Source: Legionella nautarum (GTDB lineage Bacteria; Pseudomonadota; Gammaproteobacteria; Legionellales; Legionellaceae). Taken from it: a stretch of 64,000 nt of DNA. Shown here in pieces: positions 28,670-37,953 of the stretch. Position numbers and translations under genes: made by a program. The DNA lies in the NCBI RefSeq assembly GCF_001467895.1, contig NZ_LNYO01000013.1, positions 1,107,877-1,171,876 on the forward strand, given 5' to 3'. Within the stretch, counting starts at the first letter, position 1. The number at the start of each line of letters is the position of its first letter. Below the pieces are notes generated by a model. The model had not been told where the DNA came from, did not search any database, and worked only from the letters and a program-made list of their open reading frames with translations.

Positions 28670-29227
28670 ATGGCTAAAACAGCTTCAAACATGCTGCCAC
28701 TTGGCACTCATGCTCCCCAATTTTCTTTAATTGATGTTATCAGCGGCGAGAAAAAAGAATTAAACAGCTTTAAAGAAGCAAAATCGACTGTAATCATGTT
28801 TATTTGCAACCATTGCCCTTACGTTAAACATGTGAGTAAAGAGCTTACTCGGTTAGCAAATGACTACTTACCCAAAGGTGTTAACTTTATTGCTATAAAC
28901 TCTAATGATGTTGAAAACTATCCAGATGATTCCCCTGAAAACATGAAAAAAACAGCTTTAGAAGAAGGCTATCCCTTCCCTTATCTTTTCGACGAAACCC
29001 AAGAAGTAGCAAAAGCTTATCAGGCTGCTTGTACACCTGACTTCTTTGTTTTTAACGCCAATCTTGCGCTTGTTTATCGAGGACAACTCGATGATTCCCG
29101 TCCAGGAAATCAAGTTGAGGTAACTGGTAGTTCTATTCGTAACGCCTTAGACAGCTTGCTTATTGGTCAACCGATTAAATCTGAACAAAAACCTAGCCTT
29201 GGCTGTAACATCAAATGGAAAGATTGA
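28670..29227 (+). CDS. thioredoxin-like (AhpC/TSA-type) thiol-disulfide protein
   Basis: A cytoplasmic thioredoxin-fold protein of 185 residues. The redox motif CNHC is at residues 46-49 in FICNHCPYVKHV, as in a family of thioredoxin-domain proteins related to peroxiredoxins and ResA. A cis-Pro region is at CTPDFFVF. There is no signal peptide. The ATG at 28670 follows AGGAG. The substrate is unknown; it could be a thiol peroxidase-like or reducing protein. Confidence 0.82.
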   Translation: MAKTASNMLPLGTHAPQFSLIDVISGEKKELNSFKEAKSTVIMFICNHCPYVKHVSKELTRLANDYLPKGVNFIAINSNDVENYPDDSPENMKKTALEEGYPFPYLFDETQEVAKAYQAACTPDFFVFNANLALVYRGQLDDSRPGNQVEVTGSSIRNALDSLLIGQPIKSEQKPSLGCNIKWKD

Positions 29228-29329
29228 TCTAGAGAACACTGTGGATTTGCAAGAGTATAGTGAAGTATCTCCGTAACTTGTCATTGCACAAGCATTCGAA
29301 GATCTCCACTTTGTATAGCGTTAAAAGGC

Positions 29330-29343
29330 TGGGCCAAAGCCCA
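29330..29343 (-). terminator. REP-derived hairpin at the end of the rpsF-rplI operon
   Basis: TGGGC and GCCCA pair around a four-base loop. Read on the minus strand, it is followed by GCCTTTT, so it can act as a weak intrinsic terminator just after the rplI stop. The sequence also belongs to the TTGGGC/GCCCAA repeat family found elsewhere in the window. Confidence 0.5.
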
Positions 29344-29356
29344 ACTACATTAATAT

Positions 29357-29806
29357 TTACTTGGCTGAAACAATTTGTAATTGTAACTTGGCAATTACAT
29401 CACTGTGCACGTGAATTTCAACAGCAAAATCGCCTACTGAATGAATAGGTCCTTCAGGCATAACGATTTCACGCTTACTTACTTCAATAGATTTAGCAAC
29501 TAGTGCGTCTTTAATTTCATTAGCGCCTATAGATCCATAAAGCTTGCCTTCGTCGCTAGCCATTGCAGCGATTACAATAGTTGTATCATTTAGCTTAGCA
29601 GCCCGTTGTTCAGCATTTGCTAAAGCTTGCTGTGCTTTTTTCTCAAGTTCAGCACGACGCTGTTCGAAGCGCTCAATATTTCCTTCTGTAGCAAATACTG
29701 CCTTATTTTGTGGGATTAAATAGTTACGGCCATAGCCTGCTTTTACATCAACTTTATCCCCTAAATTTCCTAGGTTTCTGATTTTTTCTAATAAAATAAC
29801 TTCCAT
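29357..29806 (-). CDS. rplI: 50S ribosomal protein L9
   Basis: Ribosomal protein L9 with the N-terminal 23S-binding domain ([19 protein letters not shown]), the long connecting helix and the C-terminal domain. The start is ATG 29806, with AAGGGG nine or ten bases upstream; a frame extended to 29833 overlaps the previous gene and is not used. It is 149 residues, as in E. coli. It is last in the rpsF operon. Confidence 0.97.
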   Translation of the reverse strand: MEVILLEKIRNLGNLGDKVDVKAGYGRNYLIPQNKAVFATEGNIERFEQRRAELEKKAQQALANAEQRAAKLNDTTIVIAAMASDEGKLYGSIGANEIKDALVAKSIEVSKREIVMPEGPIHSVGDFAVEIHVHSDVIAKLQLQIVSAK

Positions 29807-29822
29807 CTTATTACCCCTTAAT

Positions 29823-30746
29823 TTATTTACCACCTGTATTAGAGGACAGGTGTAATCTGAAATTAAAAAAACTATCTAAAGCACCAAAAATGACATATAC
29901 AGGTAACATGACAAATGGTAGCAAAATTAATGGAACCAGCAGCAGTAGCAACGTACCGATTCCTTTGCCTTTAGCGAGAACGTTAAAGCTCAAACTAAGA
30001 CCAGCAAATACATAATAGATAGCAAGTACCGGTAAACAACTAATGGCCAAAGGATTGTGCTGATGTGCACCAACTATAGCAGCAATCAACAAAATCACAC
30101 CCAAACCATATGCACGAAATGACACCATTTCTTGCTTAAATGCTCTAGGATAAAACAACCTAGATTGCACAGCACGAGCTAAAAATAGAGAAGCCAATGC
30201 TGATAAAAGCACAGATACAGCCTGAACTCCAACCAAGTAGTTAGCTATAACTACTTTATTTACTCCCTCGTTATTACTTAATAAACTTGTTACCGAGGTA
30301 TCTGAGCCTTCGCGTTCTAACTCCTTGAGTATTGCTTGGACATATAGATATTGGTTGTTGATAAACTCTGGAACCAACCAATGGACCAAGACAATAATTA
30401 ACAACGCTTGCAGGACTATAAAAAATCCGGCTATTTTCCAACTCGTTGTTGAATGTAAAACGCCTGCCGTCAGATAACACGGTAAAAAACTAATAACAGC
30501 AGTAATTACTGCAGCCGAAAAGGAGCTAGACATTAATGACAAAACAAGCAGCGCCATAATAGCAACCACAAGTCCTTTAAAGCCCTCTCCCCATCCTTTT
30601 CGCAAAGTTATCAGCGCAATAATTGCTGCTGATAACCAAGCTGCAAACGGTATTAAAGCTAAGACTGCTATGTACAATAAAGCAAATTGGTCATTTTCTA
30701 ATAGAAACCGACCTTGTTTACCTAAAAATTCGCCTAAGCGAGCCAT
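29823..30746 (-). CDS. DUF2232-like integral membrane protein
   Basis: A 307-residue protein with eight or more hydrophobic segments and no enzyme motif. It lies between rpsR and rplI, two bases after rpsR. A membrane protein of this kind is found at the same place in other gammaproteobacteria such as Xanthomonas relatives. The tail [16 protein letters not shown] is hydrophilic. The function is unknown; DUF2232 is my best match by topology and context. Confidence 0.7.
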   Translation of the reverse strand: MARLGEFLGKQGRFLLENDQFALLYIAVLALIPFAAWLSAAIIALITLRKGWGEGFKGLVVAIMALLVLSLMSSSFSAAVITAVISFLPCYLTAGVLHSTTSWKIAGFFIVLQALLIIVLVHWLVPEFINNQYLYVQAILKELEREGSDTSVTSLLSNNEGVNKVVIANYLVGVQAVSVLLSALASLFLARAVQSRLFYPRAFKQEMVSFRAYGLGVILLIAAIVGAHQHNPLAISCLPVLAIYYVFAGLSLSFNVLAKGKGIGTLLLLLVPLILLPFVMLPVYVIFGALDSFFNFRLHLSSNTGGK

Positions 30747-30748
30747 TA

Positions 30749-30979
30749 TTAACGATGGCTATCACAGTAAGGTAACAGACCCAAGAAGCGTGCATGCTTG
30801 ATGGCCTTAGCTAACTGACGCTGGAAGCGAGTTTGAGTACCTGTAATACGGCTTGGTACTATTTTTCCGGTTTCAGTAATATAATTTTTAAGCAGATTTA
30901 TATCTTTATAATCGATTTCAACCGAACCATCTGCATTAAAACGTGACATTTTTTTTCGACGAAAATATGATCCTGACAT
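30749..30979 (-). CDS. rpsR: 30S ribosomal protein S18
   Basis: S18 of the small-subunit platform, partner of S6. It is 76 residues with the conserved [17 protein letters not shown] and RITGT block and a basic C-terminus ending YCDSHR. It lies 12 bases after rpsF. Confidence 0.97.
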   Translation of the reverse strand: MSGSYFRRKKMSRFNADGSVEIDYKDINLLKNYITETGKIVPSRITGTQTRFQRQLAKAIKHARFLGLLPYCDSHR

Positions 30980-30991
30980 TATTTGTTCCCC

Positions 30992-31330
30992 TTAAGCTGC
31001 TCGTTCATCTTTTTCTTTTTTCATTAACACTGATTGACCAGTAATCGCGTGTTTTTGATTGATAATTAGATGTCTTAAGATTGCATCGTTAAATTTGAAT
31101 GCATTCTTTAACTCGTCAAGCGCAACTTGGTTACATTCGATATTCATCAAAATATAATGTGCTTTATGCACTTCTTTAATAGTATAAGCGAGTTGTCTAC
31201 GTCCCCAATCTTCTTTTCGATGGATTAGACCTTCATGCTTTTTGATAATCCCTTCGTAGCGCTCAACCATTGCTGGTACTTGTTCGCTTTGATCAGGGTG
31301 AACTAGAAACACAACTTCGTAATGTCTCAT
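30992..31330 (-). CDS. rpsF: 30S ribosomal protein S6
   Basis: Ribosomal S6, first gene of the rpsF-rpsR-membrane protein-rplI operon. It starts [14 protein letters not shown]; the second of two adjacent ATGs (31330) has the better spacing from AAGGAG and matches the E. coli start. It is 112 residues with the [17 protein letters not shown] segment. There is no RimK-type Glu-tail signal beyond the usual acidic end. Confidence 0.96.
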   Translation of the reverse strand: MRHYEVVFLVHPDQSEQVPAMVERYEGIIKKHEGLIHRKEDWGRRQLAYTIKEVHKAHYILMNIECNQVALDELKNAFKFNDAILRHLIINQKHAITGQSVLMKKEKDERAA

Positions 31331-31497
31331 CATTTCTCCTTATGGAATAAGCCTTCCTCCGTTAAAAAGGTAAGGCAAGGTTTAAAAAACGCACAATATT
31401 AACTGATTTTCTCTAGGGTAGCAAACTTTAACATTATTACGCTGAAAATTAAGTATTTTTACCTATCACTCTACTAAAACCTTCTTTTGCAAAAACA

Positions 31498-31526
31498 TTG
31501 CATTTACCCAGCCCATACGATATAAC
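31498..31526 (+). promoter_or_regulatory. sigma-70 promoter of the CsrA-like gene
   Basis: TTGCAT (31498-31503) and TATAAC (31521-31526) are separated by exactly 17 bases. The predicted transcript start, near 31533, leaves about 20 bases before the ATG, with an AGAGG ribosome site. This is one of the clearest promoters in the window. Confidence 0.7.
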
Positions 31527-31552
31527 GTACTAAAAACAAAAGAGGTTTTTAC

Positions 31553-31750
31553 ATGAATATCGTGACCATCCCGTTTGAAGTTCCATTAACAGTTTGTATA
31601 AAAGGGGAACTTGTTCAGATAGTCGCTTTTAAGACCTTAGAGCATGGAAATATAAAGTTTGGTGTTAAAGCACCAAGATCAATTGAAGTCCATCGTGAAG
31701 AAATTTATCAGGCAATTAAGCAAAAACAGCAAAATAGTGAAACACAATAA
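31553..31750 (+). CDS. divergent CsrA-family regulator
   Basis: A 65-residue protein whose C-terminal half is plain CsrA (IKFGVKAPRSIEVHREEIYQAI), including the RNA-contacting Arg in VHREEIY. The N-terminal strand is different. Classic CsrA begins with an L-T-R-R segment that contacts RNA, whereas this protein has MNIVTIPFEVP and no arginine there. It may bind RNA differently, bind other ligands, or form mixed dimers with true CsrA. Legionella species encode several CsrA paralogues. It has its own promoter and is followed closely by a PAP2 gene. Confidence 0.85.
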   Translation: MNIVTIPFEVPLTVCIKGELVQIVAFKTLEHGNIKFGVKAPRSIEVHREEIYQAIKQKQQNSETQ

Positions 31751-31761
31751 CTAACTTGATA

Positions 31762-32661
31762 ATGGCAGCCCTGGCAAAATATTTCAATTTAATACTCGCT
31801 GTTATTATCAGTTTTATGTCAACTGTAGTATTTGTCATTAATTATTATGACTATCAATTCCCAGGTAATAATTACTTTCCTCATCAAATGCCTAGCCTGG
31901 GAATCATTTTAATTTTAGCTTTGCTGGGAACGTACTTACTCTTTGAGGCAAACAGTACCTACTTTAAAATTGTTCGAGAATTGGTTTATTTTTTTCTCGT
32001 CATTTCAGTTATCGCCAACGCTACTAATGCCATTCAACTTACACCTTTTAATCCAATTGACGAACAATTAATTTCGATTGATCATGCTTTTTCTATTCAC
32101 TTGGAACAGATTATGGCTTGGACAGCTAGTATTCCGTGGCTAAGCAATCTATTGAAGCTAAGTTACGATAGCTTGTCATATCAGATGGCTTATCTACCCT
32201 TTGTGATGATTTTTGCGCGTAAATTTTCTTATCTCCATGAATATTATTCACTTCTGCTTCTCACTGCGCTGCTGGGGTTTTCTTTTTATTATTTTTTTCC
32301 AACGATGGGTCCGGCAAGCTTCATGCAAAGCCCCTATTTTATTACCGAGCAGTATGCAACTGGAGTTAAGTTTGCCGAAATTCATCGTCATATCCCTCCA
32401 TCCACGATTGATGGCGGGATGATCGCCATGCCGTCTTTTCATGCGATCTGGGCTTGCCTTTGCCTTTATTTAAGCCGCTGCTGGCCTATTCTTTTTATTG
32501 TATTGCTTCCCTTAAATATCCTTTTAATCGCTTCCTGCGTTTTACTGGGCTGGCATTATTTTATTGATTTAATAGGTAGTTTAATTACTTTAGTTTTAGC
32601 CTATGGAATTTATTTTTTTGTAAAAACCTATTCTCTGCCGAGGAAGCCCTTATTTAGTTAA
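31762..32661 (+). CDS. PAP2-family membrane phosphatase/phosphotransferase
   Basis: A six-helix membrane protein of the type 2 phosphatidic acid phosphatase family, resembling AUR1/inositol phosphotransferase-like members. The motifs SFHAIW (PSFHA, about residue 220) and GWHYFIDLIGS (His and Asp, about 265) form the usual active site facing the periplasm. The first ATG is at 31762, 12 bases after the csrA-like stop, so the two are probably co-transcribed. It is 299 residues long. The lipid substrate is not evident. Confidence 0.82.
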   Translation: MAALAKYFNLILAVIISFMSTVVFVINYYDYQFPGNNYFPHQMPSLGIILILALLGTYLLFEANSTYFKIVRELVYFFLVISVIANATNAIQLTPFNPIDEQLISIDHAFSIHLEQIMAWTASIPWLSNLLKLSYDSLSYQMAYLPFVMIFARKFSYLHEYYSLLLLTALLGFSFYYFFPTMGPASFMQSPYFITEQYATGVKFAEIHRHIPPSTIDGGMIAMPSFHAIWACLCLYLSRCWPILFIVLLPLNILLIASCVLLGWHYFIDLIGSLITLVLAYGIYFFVKTYSLPRKPLFS

Positions 32662-32698
32662 TTTTTTTAGGTGGATTTGTTGAGTATTCACTTCTGCA

Positions 32699-32734
32699 GC
32701 AGCCTCTGCCCATTTAAAAATGGGCAGAGGCTGC
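32699..32734. terminator. bidirectional terminator between the PAP2 gene and fadJ
   Basis: A 17-bp perfect inverted repeat (GCAGCCTCTGCCCATTT with its complement 32718-32734) and a two-base centre lies between two converging genes (ends 32661 and 32749). The strong GC stem suits transcription termination in both directions. Confidence 0.8.
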
Positions 32735-32748
32735 ATGAAGTAAATAGA

Positions 32749-34770
32749 TTACAAACTCGCATCAGCCTTAAAGCGCTCGCCATATTGGGCTTCTAATTTG
32801 CCAAAAACCTCATTGAGTTTATCATGACCAAAATGCTTAGCATAATTCATTGGCCCCCCACGGAATGGCGCAAAACCGGTTGCGAAAATCATTCCGCCAT
32901 CCAACAAATCACTATCAGCAACAACCCCTTCACGCAAACAGGATGCTGCTTCATTGACCATCCGTAAAATCAAGCGATTAGTGATATCTTTTCCTGATTT
33001 AGTACTTCTCACATTGCGCTTAATAGGCTTACCATTTTTATAGCGATAAAATCCCTGCCCTGTTTTCCGTCCTAGTTTGCCTTCTTTAACCATTTCTCTT
33101 AATTTTGCTGGCACTGTACCACCAAAATGCGCAGTTAAATTTTCCGCAACAGCTAGACAAACATCCATACCCACGGTATCGGCAAGCTCAACAGGCCCCA
33201 TCATCATTCCAAATGATTTTGCTGCTTCATCAATTTCTTCACCACTATAACCTTCTTCAAGTAATTGAACACACTCCATGAGATAAGGCATTAATACGCG
33301 ATTAATCAAAAATCCTGGACTTGATTTCACCGGCAAAGGCAAGCGGGCGATTTGACTAACAAATGCACAAGCACGTTGACTAACTGGTTTCGCTGTTTTT
33401 GCAGAGTTAACCACTTCAACTAATTCCATCTTAGCGACAGGGTTGAAGAAATGTATGCCGACTAAACGGGTTGGATCTTTCATCACCTGGCTAATTTCAT
33501 CTAAAGGAATACTTGAGGTGTTCGTCGCGATGATTGCATCTTTCTTCGCTTTGGCTTCAACTTCCTTCATAATTGATTGTTTAACTTCAAGATTTTCAAA
33601 TACCGCCTCGATAATTACATCGGCACGTGCAATACCATGCCCCTCAGGATCAGGAATTAAACGATCCATCGCTGCTTGTATCAATCGTGGTTGATGAAGT
33701 TTCTTTTTAAATAAAGCATGAGCACGACCCATTGCAGGTGCGATTTGGGCGTAGGTTTTATCTTGCAAAGTGACATGGATTCCACGTAATGCACACCATG
33801 CAGCAATATCGCCTCCCATCACTCCAGCACCAATAACATGCACATGGTTGGCTTTAAAATCGCTATCTTTGGCAAAACTCTTCAGCCGCTCACGTAATAG
33901 AAAAACCCGAATCAAATTCGCGGCAGTATCTCCATTACTCACTAGTTGCTCAACTGAATCAACTTCTTTTAAATAAGCACGTTCACCCACTCCCCCTTCC
34001 TTGTCCCACAAATCAAGAGTCGCATAAGGAGCCGGATAATGCTTCTTGCTTACACGTTTCGCCACTTGATGGCGAAGCAGGGGCGACAGAATGGAACGAA
34101 CCCAAGAATAATTAGTTAAGGCTTGGAGCATTCTTGGCTTATGTTTTGATGGTTTATTTTCAATAAAATAAATCGCGGCACGCTTCAATTGCCTTAGCGG
34201 CACCACATCATCAACGAATCCCAAACGCTTTGCTTTGCTTGAAGAGATAGGTGCTCCAGTTAAAATAACTTTAGAAAGTGCGTCAAATCCACCGATTAAA
34301 CGCGGGAGTCGGACTGTCCCCCCCCAACCCGGATGTATACCCAACAAAATTTCAGGTAACCCTAAGCGAGTGTCTTTATCATCCGTGGCGACTCGATAAT
34401 CACAGGCCAAAGCAAGCTCTAAACCGCCGCCCATGCAAAAACCATTTATCATAGCCACTGTTGGGATAGTTAAAGCTTCTAAACGAGAAAAGACTGCTTG
34501 ACCTTTTCTTAAAAAATCCACTACCTCTGCTGAACTCTTGAATTGAGTAAACACATGAACATCAGCACCTGCAATAAATCCTTTTTCTTTGGTTGAATAA
34601 ATGATTAGCCCTTTTGCATTTGGCATTTGAGCGATTTCTTGTAAAAGACCATTTAATTCATCTAGGACTTCATCATTAATAACGTTTACTGAGACATCAT
34701 TGCGATTAAGCCCTAACCAAATGATATGCTCAGCATCCTGTTGCATTTCCCAATGTTTATAGTTGCTCAT
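32749..34770 (-). CDS. fadJ: fatty acid oxidation multifunctional protein (enoyl-CoA hydratase/3-hydroxyacyl-CoA dehydrogenase)
   Basis: The alpha subunit of the beta-oxidation complex. The N-terminal crotonase domain (to about residue 200) has GADVHVFTQF and the oxyanion segment NGFCMGGGLELALACDYR. The C-terminal 3-hydroxyacyl-CoA dehydrogenase domain has the NAD fold HVIGAGVMGGDIAAWCA and IHFFNPVAKMELVEVV. I start at ATG 34770 (MSNYKHWEM), where ATGA overlaps the fadI stop; the frame open to 34833 lies inside fadI. The 673 residues fit FadJ-type proteins. Confidence 0.93.
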   Translation of the reverse strand: MSNYKHWEMQQDAEHIIWLGLNRNDVSVNVINDEVLDELNGLLQEIAQMPNAKGLIIYSTKEKGFIAGADVHVFTQFKSSAEVVDFLRKGQAVFSRLEALTIPTVAMINGFCMGGGLELALACDYRVATDDKDTRLGLPEILLGIHPGWGGTVRLPRLIGGFDALSKVILTGAPISSSKAKRLGFVDDVVPLRQLKRAAIYFIENKPSKHKPRMLQALTNYSWVRSILSPLLRHQVAKRVSKKHYPAPYATLDLWDKEGGVGERAYLKEVDSVEQLVSNGDTAANLIRVFLLRERLKSFAKDSDFKANHVHVIGAGVMGGDIAAWCALRGIHVTLQDKTYAQIAPAMGRAHALFKKKLHQPRLIQAAMDRLIPDPEGHGIARADVIIEAVFENLEVKQSIMKEVEAKAKKDAIIATNTSSIPLDEISQVMKDPTRLVGIHFFNPVAKMELVEVVNSAKTAKPVSQRACAFVSQIARLPLPVKSSPGFLINRVLMPYLMECVQLLEEGYSGEEIDEAAKSFGMMMGPVELADTVGMDVCLAVAENLTAHFGGTVPAKLREMVKEGKLGRKTGQGFYRYKNGKPIKRNVRSTKSGKDITNRLILRMVNEAASCLREGVVADSDLLDGGMIFATGFAPFRGGPMNYAKHFGHDKLNEVFGKLEAQYGERFKADASL

Positions 34771-36083
34771 TGTTCTTTCACCTCTGTCACACGTTCTAGA
34801 TACATTGCTCCTCCTTGCCCGCCACCAATACAAATGGCAGCCATACCATGAGTTCCATTATGTTGTTTGAGTGACTGCAAAACATGCAACACAATGCGAG
34901 CACCACTAGCTCCAATCGGGTGGCCTGCGGCAATTGCACCACCGTCTTTATTAAGTTGCGATAACGATGGAGCACCCATTGCTTGTTTTAACCCTAATTG
35001 CGTCCGACAATAATCTGTATCATCCCAGGCAGCTAAACAACCAAGCACCTGAGCAGCAAAGGCTTCATTAATTTCCCAGCAGTCTAAATCCGTTGGTTTT
35101 AAATGATGACGTTGTAAAATGGGCGTGGCTGCATGAACAGGCCCTAGCCCCATTTGTGCTGGATCAAGCGCAGCCCATTGAGAATCCACAATACGCCCGA
35201 TCACTGGTAACCCATATTTTTTGACTGCTTCAGCACTGGCCAATAACAACAAGCAAGCGCCATCAGTAATCTGCGAACTATTCCCCGCAGTTACCATACC
35301 GTATTTCTTATCAAAAAAAGGTTTTAATTTACCTAACTTTTCTACTGTAGAATCAGGACGAATTCCATCGTCTTGCGGATAAACATGGCCTTTGTTATCA
35401 ATAATGGGCACTACTTCATCCATTCTTCTTTCAATGTAGGCTTGCGCTAAGCGTTGATGGCTTTCGCTGGCAAATTCATCCATTTGTTCACGGGTAATAT
35501 TGAAACGGTAGGCAACTTTTTCAGCCGTTTGCCCCATGTTCATACCTACGATTGGATCAGTCAACCCACGAAGTAAAGCAATAACAGGGGCAAGATAGGA
35601 AGGTCTGAATTGAGTGACTAAGCCGAGTCTTTGGCCAACAGTTTTTGCATTAAACCAACGAGCAAGCCACGCAGCCATCTTCTCATTAAACATTAAAGGC
35701 GCATGGCTCATGGCATCAGTACCACCTGCTAATACGAGTTCACTGCGACCGTTAGCTATTTGCAAAGCTGCGTTGTCCAGAGCTTGCATCCCTGAAGCAC
35801 AGTTTCTCATCACCGTGAAAGCCGGCACCTTCTCACCACAGCCTAAACGTAAAGCTATCACGCGCGCAATATTTGCTTCGTCAGGACCTGGCATAGCCGA
35901 ACCGATAATGACCTCATCAATATCCGTAGGAGAAATAGGCAAGCGATTTAACAATGACATTCCAGCAGCCACTGCCAAATCTGAGCCCGTGAAAGGGCCA
36001 ATTCCTTTTGCCTTCAGAAATGGAGTTCGACATCCATCTACCACATATACCTCTCTACCACTTAAATTCGACTTCTGCTTCAT
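34767..36083 (-). CDS. fadI: acetyl-CoA C-acyltransferase (thiolase), FadI type
   Basis: The beta subunit that cleaves 3-ketoacyl-CoA with CoA. It is 438 residues. The nucleophile is C95 in RNCASGMQAL, and the second site has GHPIGASGARIV and CIGGGQGGAMY with the acid/base Cys. A strong AGGAGG precedes the ATG at 36083. It overlaps fadJ by four bases and forms a two-gene operon. Confidence 0.94.
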   Translation of the reverse strand: MKQKSNLSGREVYVVDGCRTPFLKAKGIGPFTGSDLAVAAGMSLLNRLPISPTDIDEVIIGSAMPGPDEANIARVIALRLGCGEKVPAFTVMRNCASGMQALDNAALQIANGRSELVLAGGTDAMSHAPLMFNEKMAAWLARWFNAKTVGQRLGLVTQFRPSYLAPVIALLRGLTDPIVGMNMGQTAEKVAYRFNITREQMDEFASESHQRLAQAYIERRMDEVVPIIDNKGHVYPQDDGIRPDSTVEKLGKLKPFFDKKYGMVTAGNSSQITDGACLLLLASAEAVKKYGLPVIGRIVDSQWAALDPAQMGLGPVHAATPILQRHHLKPTDLDCWEINEAFAAQVLGCLAAWDDTDYCRTQLGLKQAMGAPSLSQLNKDGGAIAAGHPIGASGARIVLHVLQSLKQHNGTHGMAAICIGGGQGGAMYLERVTEVKEQ

Positions 36084-36295
36084 TAGACCTCCTGGTACCT
36101 GACATTTCTTAAAAGATAACAGTAAACCCGAATTTTGGAAATTATCTAAGTAAAATCATTTAGTAAACTTAGATACTAGCTTAATCAAAGCTTACAGTTT
36201 TCAAACTGTAGGGAATCGAAATATATTGTAAATCTTGAGTTTTTGTGGACTAAAAAACAAGAAATAGAAATTAAAAAATTATGTAAATAATAGAG

Positions 36296-36323
36296 TTGAC
36301 GCAGCATAAATACCTGATATACT
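36296..36323 (+). promoter_or_regulatory. strong sigma-70 promoter of the tRNA pair
   Basis: TTGACG (36296-36301) and TATACT (36318-36323) are 16 bases apart, about 15 bases before the mature 5' end of tRNA-Ser. The region upstream to 36084 is AT-rich and shows no gene. Confidence 0.75.
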
Positions 36324-36338
36324 TCGCCTCCATCACAC

Positions 36339-36428
36339 GGAGAGATGGCCGAGAGGTCGAAGGCGCTCCCCTGCTAAGGGAGTATGGGAGAAATCCCATC
36401 GAGGGTTCGAATCCCTCTCTCTCCGCCA
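36339..36428 (+). tRNA. tRNA-Ser (anticodon GCT)
   Basis: A complete class II tRNA of 90 bases, with acceptor stem GGAGAGA pairing with TCTCTCC, GCCA at the 3' end, an anticodon loop CTGCTAA with GCT at 36373-36375, a long variable arm and TTCGAAT in the T loop. The CCA is encoded. It reads serine AGY codons. Confidence 0.95.
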
Positions 36429-36444
36429 GAACAAAAAAGAATAC

Positions 36445-36521
36445 GCGCCCGTAGCTCAGTTGGATAGAGTATCTGGCTACGAACCAGGGGGTCGGAGGTT
36501 CGAATCCTTCCGGGCGCGCCA
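36445..36521 (+). tRNA. tRNA-Arg (anticodon ACG)
   Basis: A 77-base tRNA with acceptor GCGCCCG/CGGGCGC, encoded CCA, and anticodon ACG at 36479-36481 (read as ICG after deamination). The T loop is TTCGAAT. It lies 16 bases after tRNA-Ser and is probably on the same transcript. Confidence 0.95.
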
Positions 36522-36530
36522 TATATCAAG

Positions 36531-36564
36531 GACTTACGTGAATTTTAGAAAATGATCGTAAGTC
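36531..36564. repeat. inverted repeat just after tRNA-Arg
   Basis: GACTTACG (36531-36538) and CGTAAGTC (36557-36564) are a perfect 8-bp stem with an 18-base AT-rich loop. It has no T-run, so it is a possible processing or termination element, or the trace of an attachment-like site next to the tRNA. No integrase gene is nearby. Confidence 0.4.
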
Positions 36565-36775
36565 ACTGTCACCAAAATTTACAATTTATTAAAGACTCAC
36601 GCCAAAGTTTCAAGCGTTTTACAATAATGGCTCTTCCCCATTTCCGGGGGCACTAATCAAGCACACAAAAATTTAACCCTTAACCTGTAATTTTCAAAAT
36701 TTCTAAACCATAAGCACGTCGTTGAATTACTATAATCCGATTAAAATGCCCTACCTTTGGGGTAGAGCCAATGCT

Positions 36776-36803
36776 TGTCATCCTTGCGAAGACAGGGATG
36801 ACA
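36776..36803. repeat. TGTCATCC...GGATGACA palindromic repeat
   Basis: An 8-bp stem around TTGCGAAGACAG. It resembles a common intergenic palindrome with a GTCATCCCxGCGAAxGCxGGGATGAC pattern. The remainder of 36565-36817 is AT-rich without a gene. Confidence 0.55.
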
Positions 36804-36817
36804 ATAGAATAGTTTCG

Positions 36818-37771
36818 TCAACTATAAGAGTTTAGTAGAGTTTTGACCCAAGCTTTCGCCTCAGGGCTTACCTTATCGTCTTTTAAAATTAATTCATAAA
36901 CGGCTTTTTTACGAACAGTTTCTTCACCGTACATGTCATCTAAGGCTTTATTCCACAGAGTTAGTAAAATCGATGCAGGCTTTTTTCCCACTTGTTCAAG
37001 AATGCTATAAAGCCTATCCTTCCAGTAGGCATCTAAAGCTTTCTCTAACCAGGCAATGAGTTCTGGTGTTAAACCAATCTCATCAAGACCCTTTCCTTCT
37101 CCGAATCCTTTTTCCCATTTTTTTGTTCTTAGATGGGCATATTTTTTACCATAGATTCCATTAACCCATTCCATGTATTTTTTTCCTAATTGGATACTAT
37201 TAAAAGAGTTTGGATCCTGGTTGAGGTTCCTTTTCAACTCATCCAATAATTGATGCCATTGTTGTTCAAACAGCGCTTTTTGTTCAGGGGTTTTATTGGC
37301 TTTCATTTCGTTTTCAAATTCTACATATTGCTTTAATTCATCGGGGGTAAATATTTCTCTCACCCAACCCTGTTCAAGATGTTCTGTCATTCTATATACC
37401 TCTATAAGTTGAATAATAGTTTCCCAAGGAATCGATTGATTATTGTCAACAGAGCTAATAATGCTTCTCAATGTTTTGGCTCCCTCAAGTAGTGCAGCAG
37501 CTTTTTGTTCTAACACCTGGGCTTGGCTGTTAAAATGCTCAAAGGCAGAGCTTTCTTCAGTGAGAAAAGTTTTGATTTGTGATAACTCAAAACCAAAAAA
37601 CTTCAACGCAATAATTTGTTGCAATCTCAATAAATCCCTTTCAGAGTAAACACGATAACCATTAAGCTGCCGCAATGAGGGTTTAAGTAAACCGATGCGA
37701 TCATAGTGATGCAGTGTTTGGACTGAAACAGCAGTTAATTGACTTAAATCTTTTACGAACCATTGAGTCAT
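36818..37771 (-). CDS. MerR-family regulator with TipAS ligand-binding domain
   Basis: A 317-residue transcription factor. An N-terminal MerR winged helix (about 1-70, LSQLTAVSVQTLHHYDRIGLLKPS) and a dimer helix precede a C-terminal TipAS-like domain (about 200-317), which in TipAL binds thiopeptide antibiotics. It lies downstream of two ABC genes in the same direction but has its own MerR-type promoter at 37794-37823. That promoter should let it activate itself and perhaps nearby genes when a ligand binds. Confidence 0.85.
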   Translation of the reverse strand: MTQWFVKDLSQLTAVSVQTLHHYDRIGLLKPSLRQLNGYRVYSERDLLRLQQIIALKFFGFELSQIKTFLTEESSAFEHFNSQAQVLEQKAAALLEGAKTLRSIISSVDNNQSIPWETIIQLIEVYRMTEHLEQGWVREIFTPDELKQYVEFENEMKANKTPEQKALFEQQWHQLLDELKRNLNQDPNSFNSIQLGKKYMEWVNGIYGKKYAHLRTKKWEKGFGEGKGLDEIGLTPELIAWLEKALDAYWKDRLYSILEQVGKKPASILLTLWNKALDDMYGEETVRKKAVYELILKDDKVSPEAKAWVKTLLNSYS

Positions 37772-37793
37772 CGTGCTCCCTCCTTAAATGCAA

Positions 37794-37823
37794 AGTTAAG
37801 GTATATAGCAACAATAGGGTCAA
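37794..37823 (-). promoter_or_regulatory. MerR-type operator/promoter of the TipAS regulator
   Basis: On the minus strand, TTGACC (-35, 37818-37823) and TTAACT (-10, 37794-37799) are separated by 18 bases, slightly longer than optimal, as in many MerR-activated promoters. The spacer carries a dyad-like ACCCTAT...ATATACCT. AAGGAGGG follows before the ATG at 37771. Confidence 0.55.
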
Positions 37824-37953
37824 GCGCTTTTTTAACTTTTTCTTGGTACAAGACTAAACAGACGAAGCCAAGCCCTATCCCTGCCCCCAAGCGAGTGAAT
37901 GCTCATCCAGACTAAGGGTTAATTGAATGATTGAATCAGGAAATTTCGTCAAT

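Noticed and set aside
36271-36522. 83-codon minus-strand frame across the tRNA genes
   Set aside because: It is the antisense of tRNA-Ser and tRNA-Arg; such frames are often misannotated as proteins.
36531-36564. Possible attachment site for an integrated element after tRNA-Arg
   Set aside because: No integrase gene and no second copy of the tRNA end were seen in the window.
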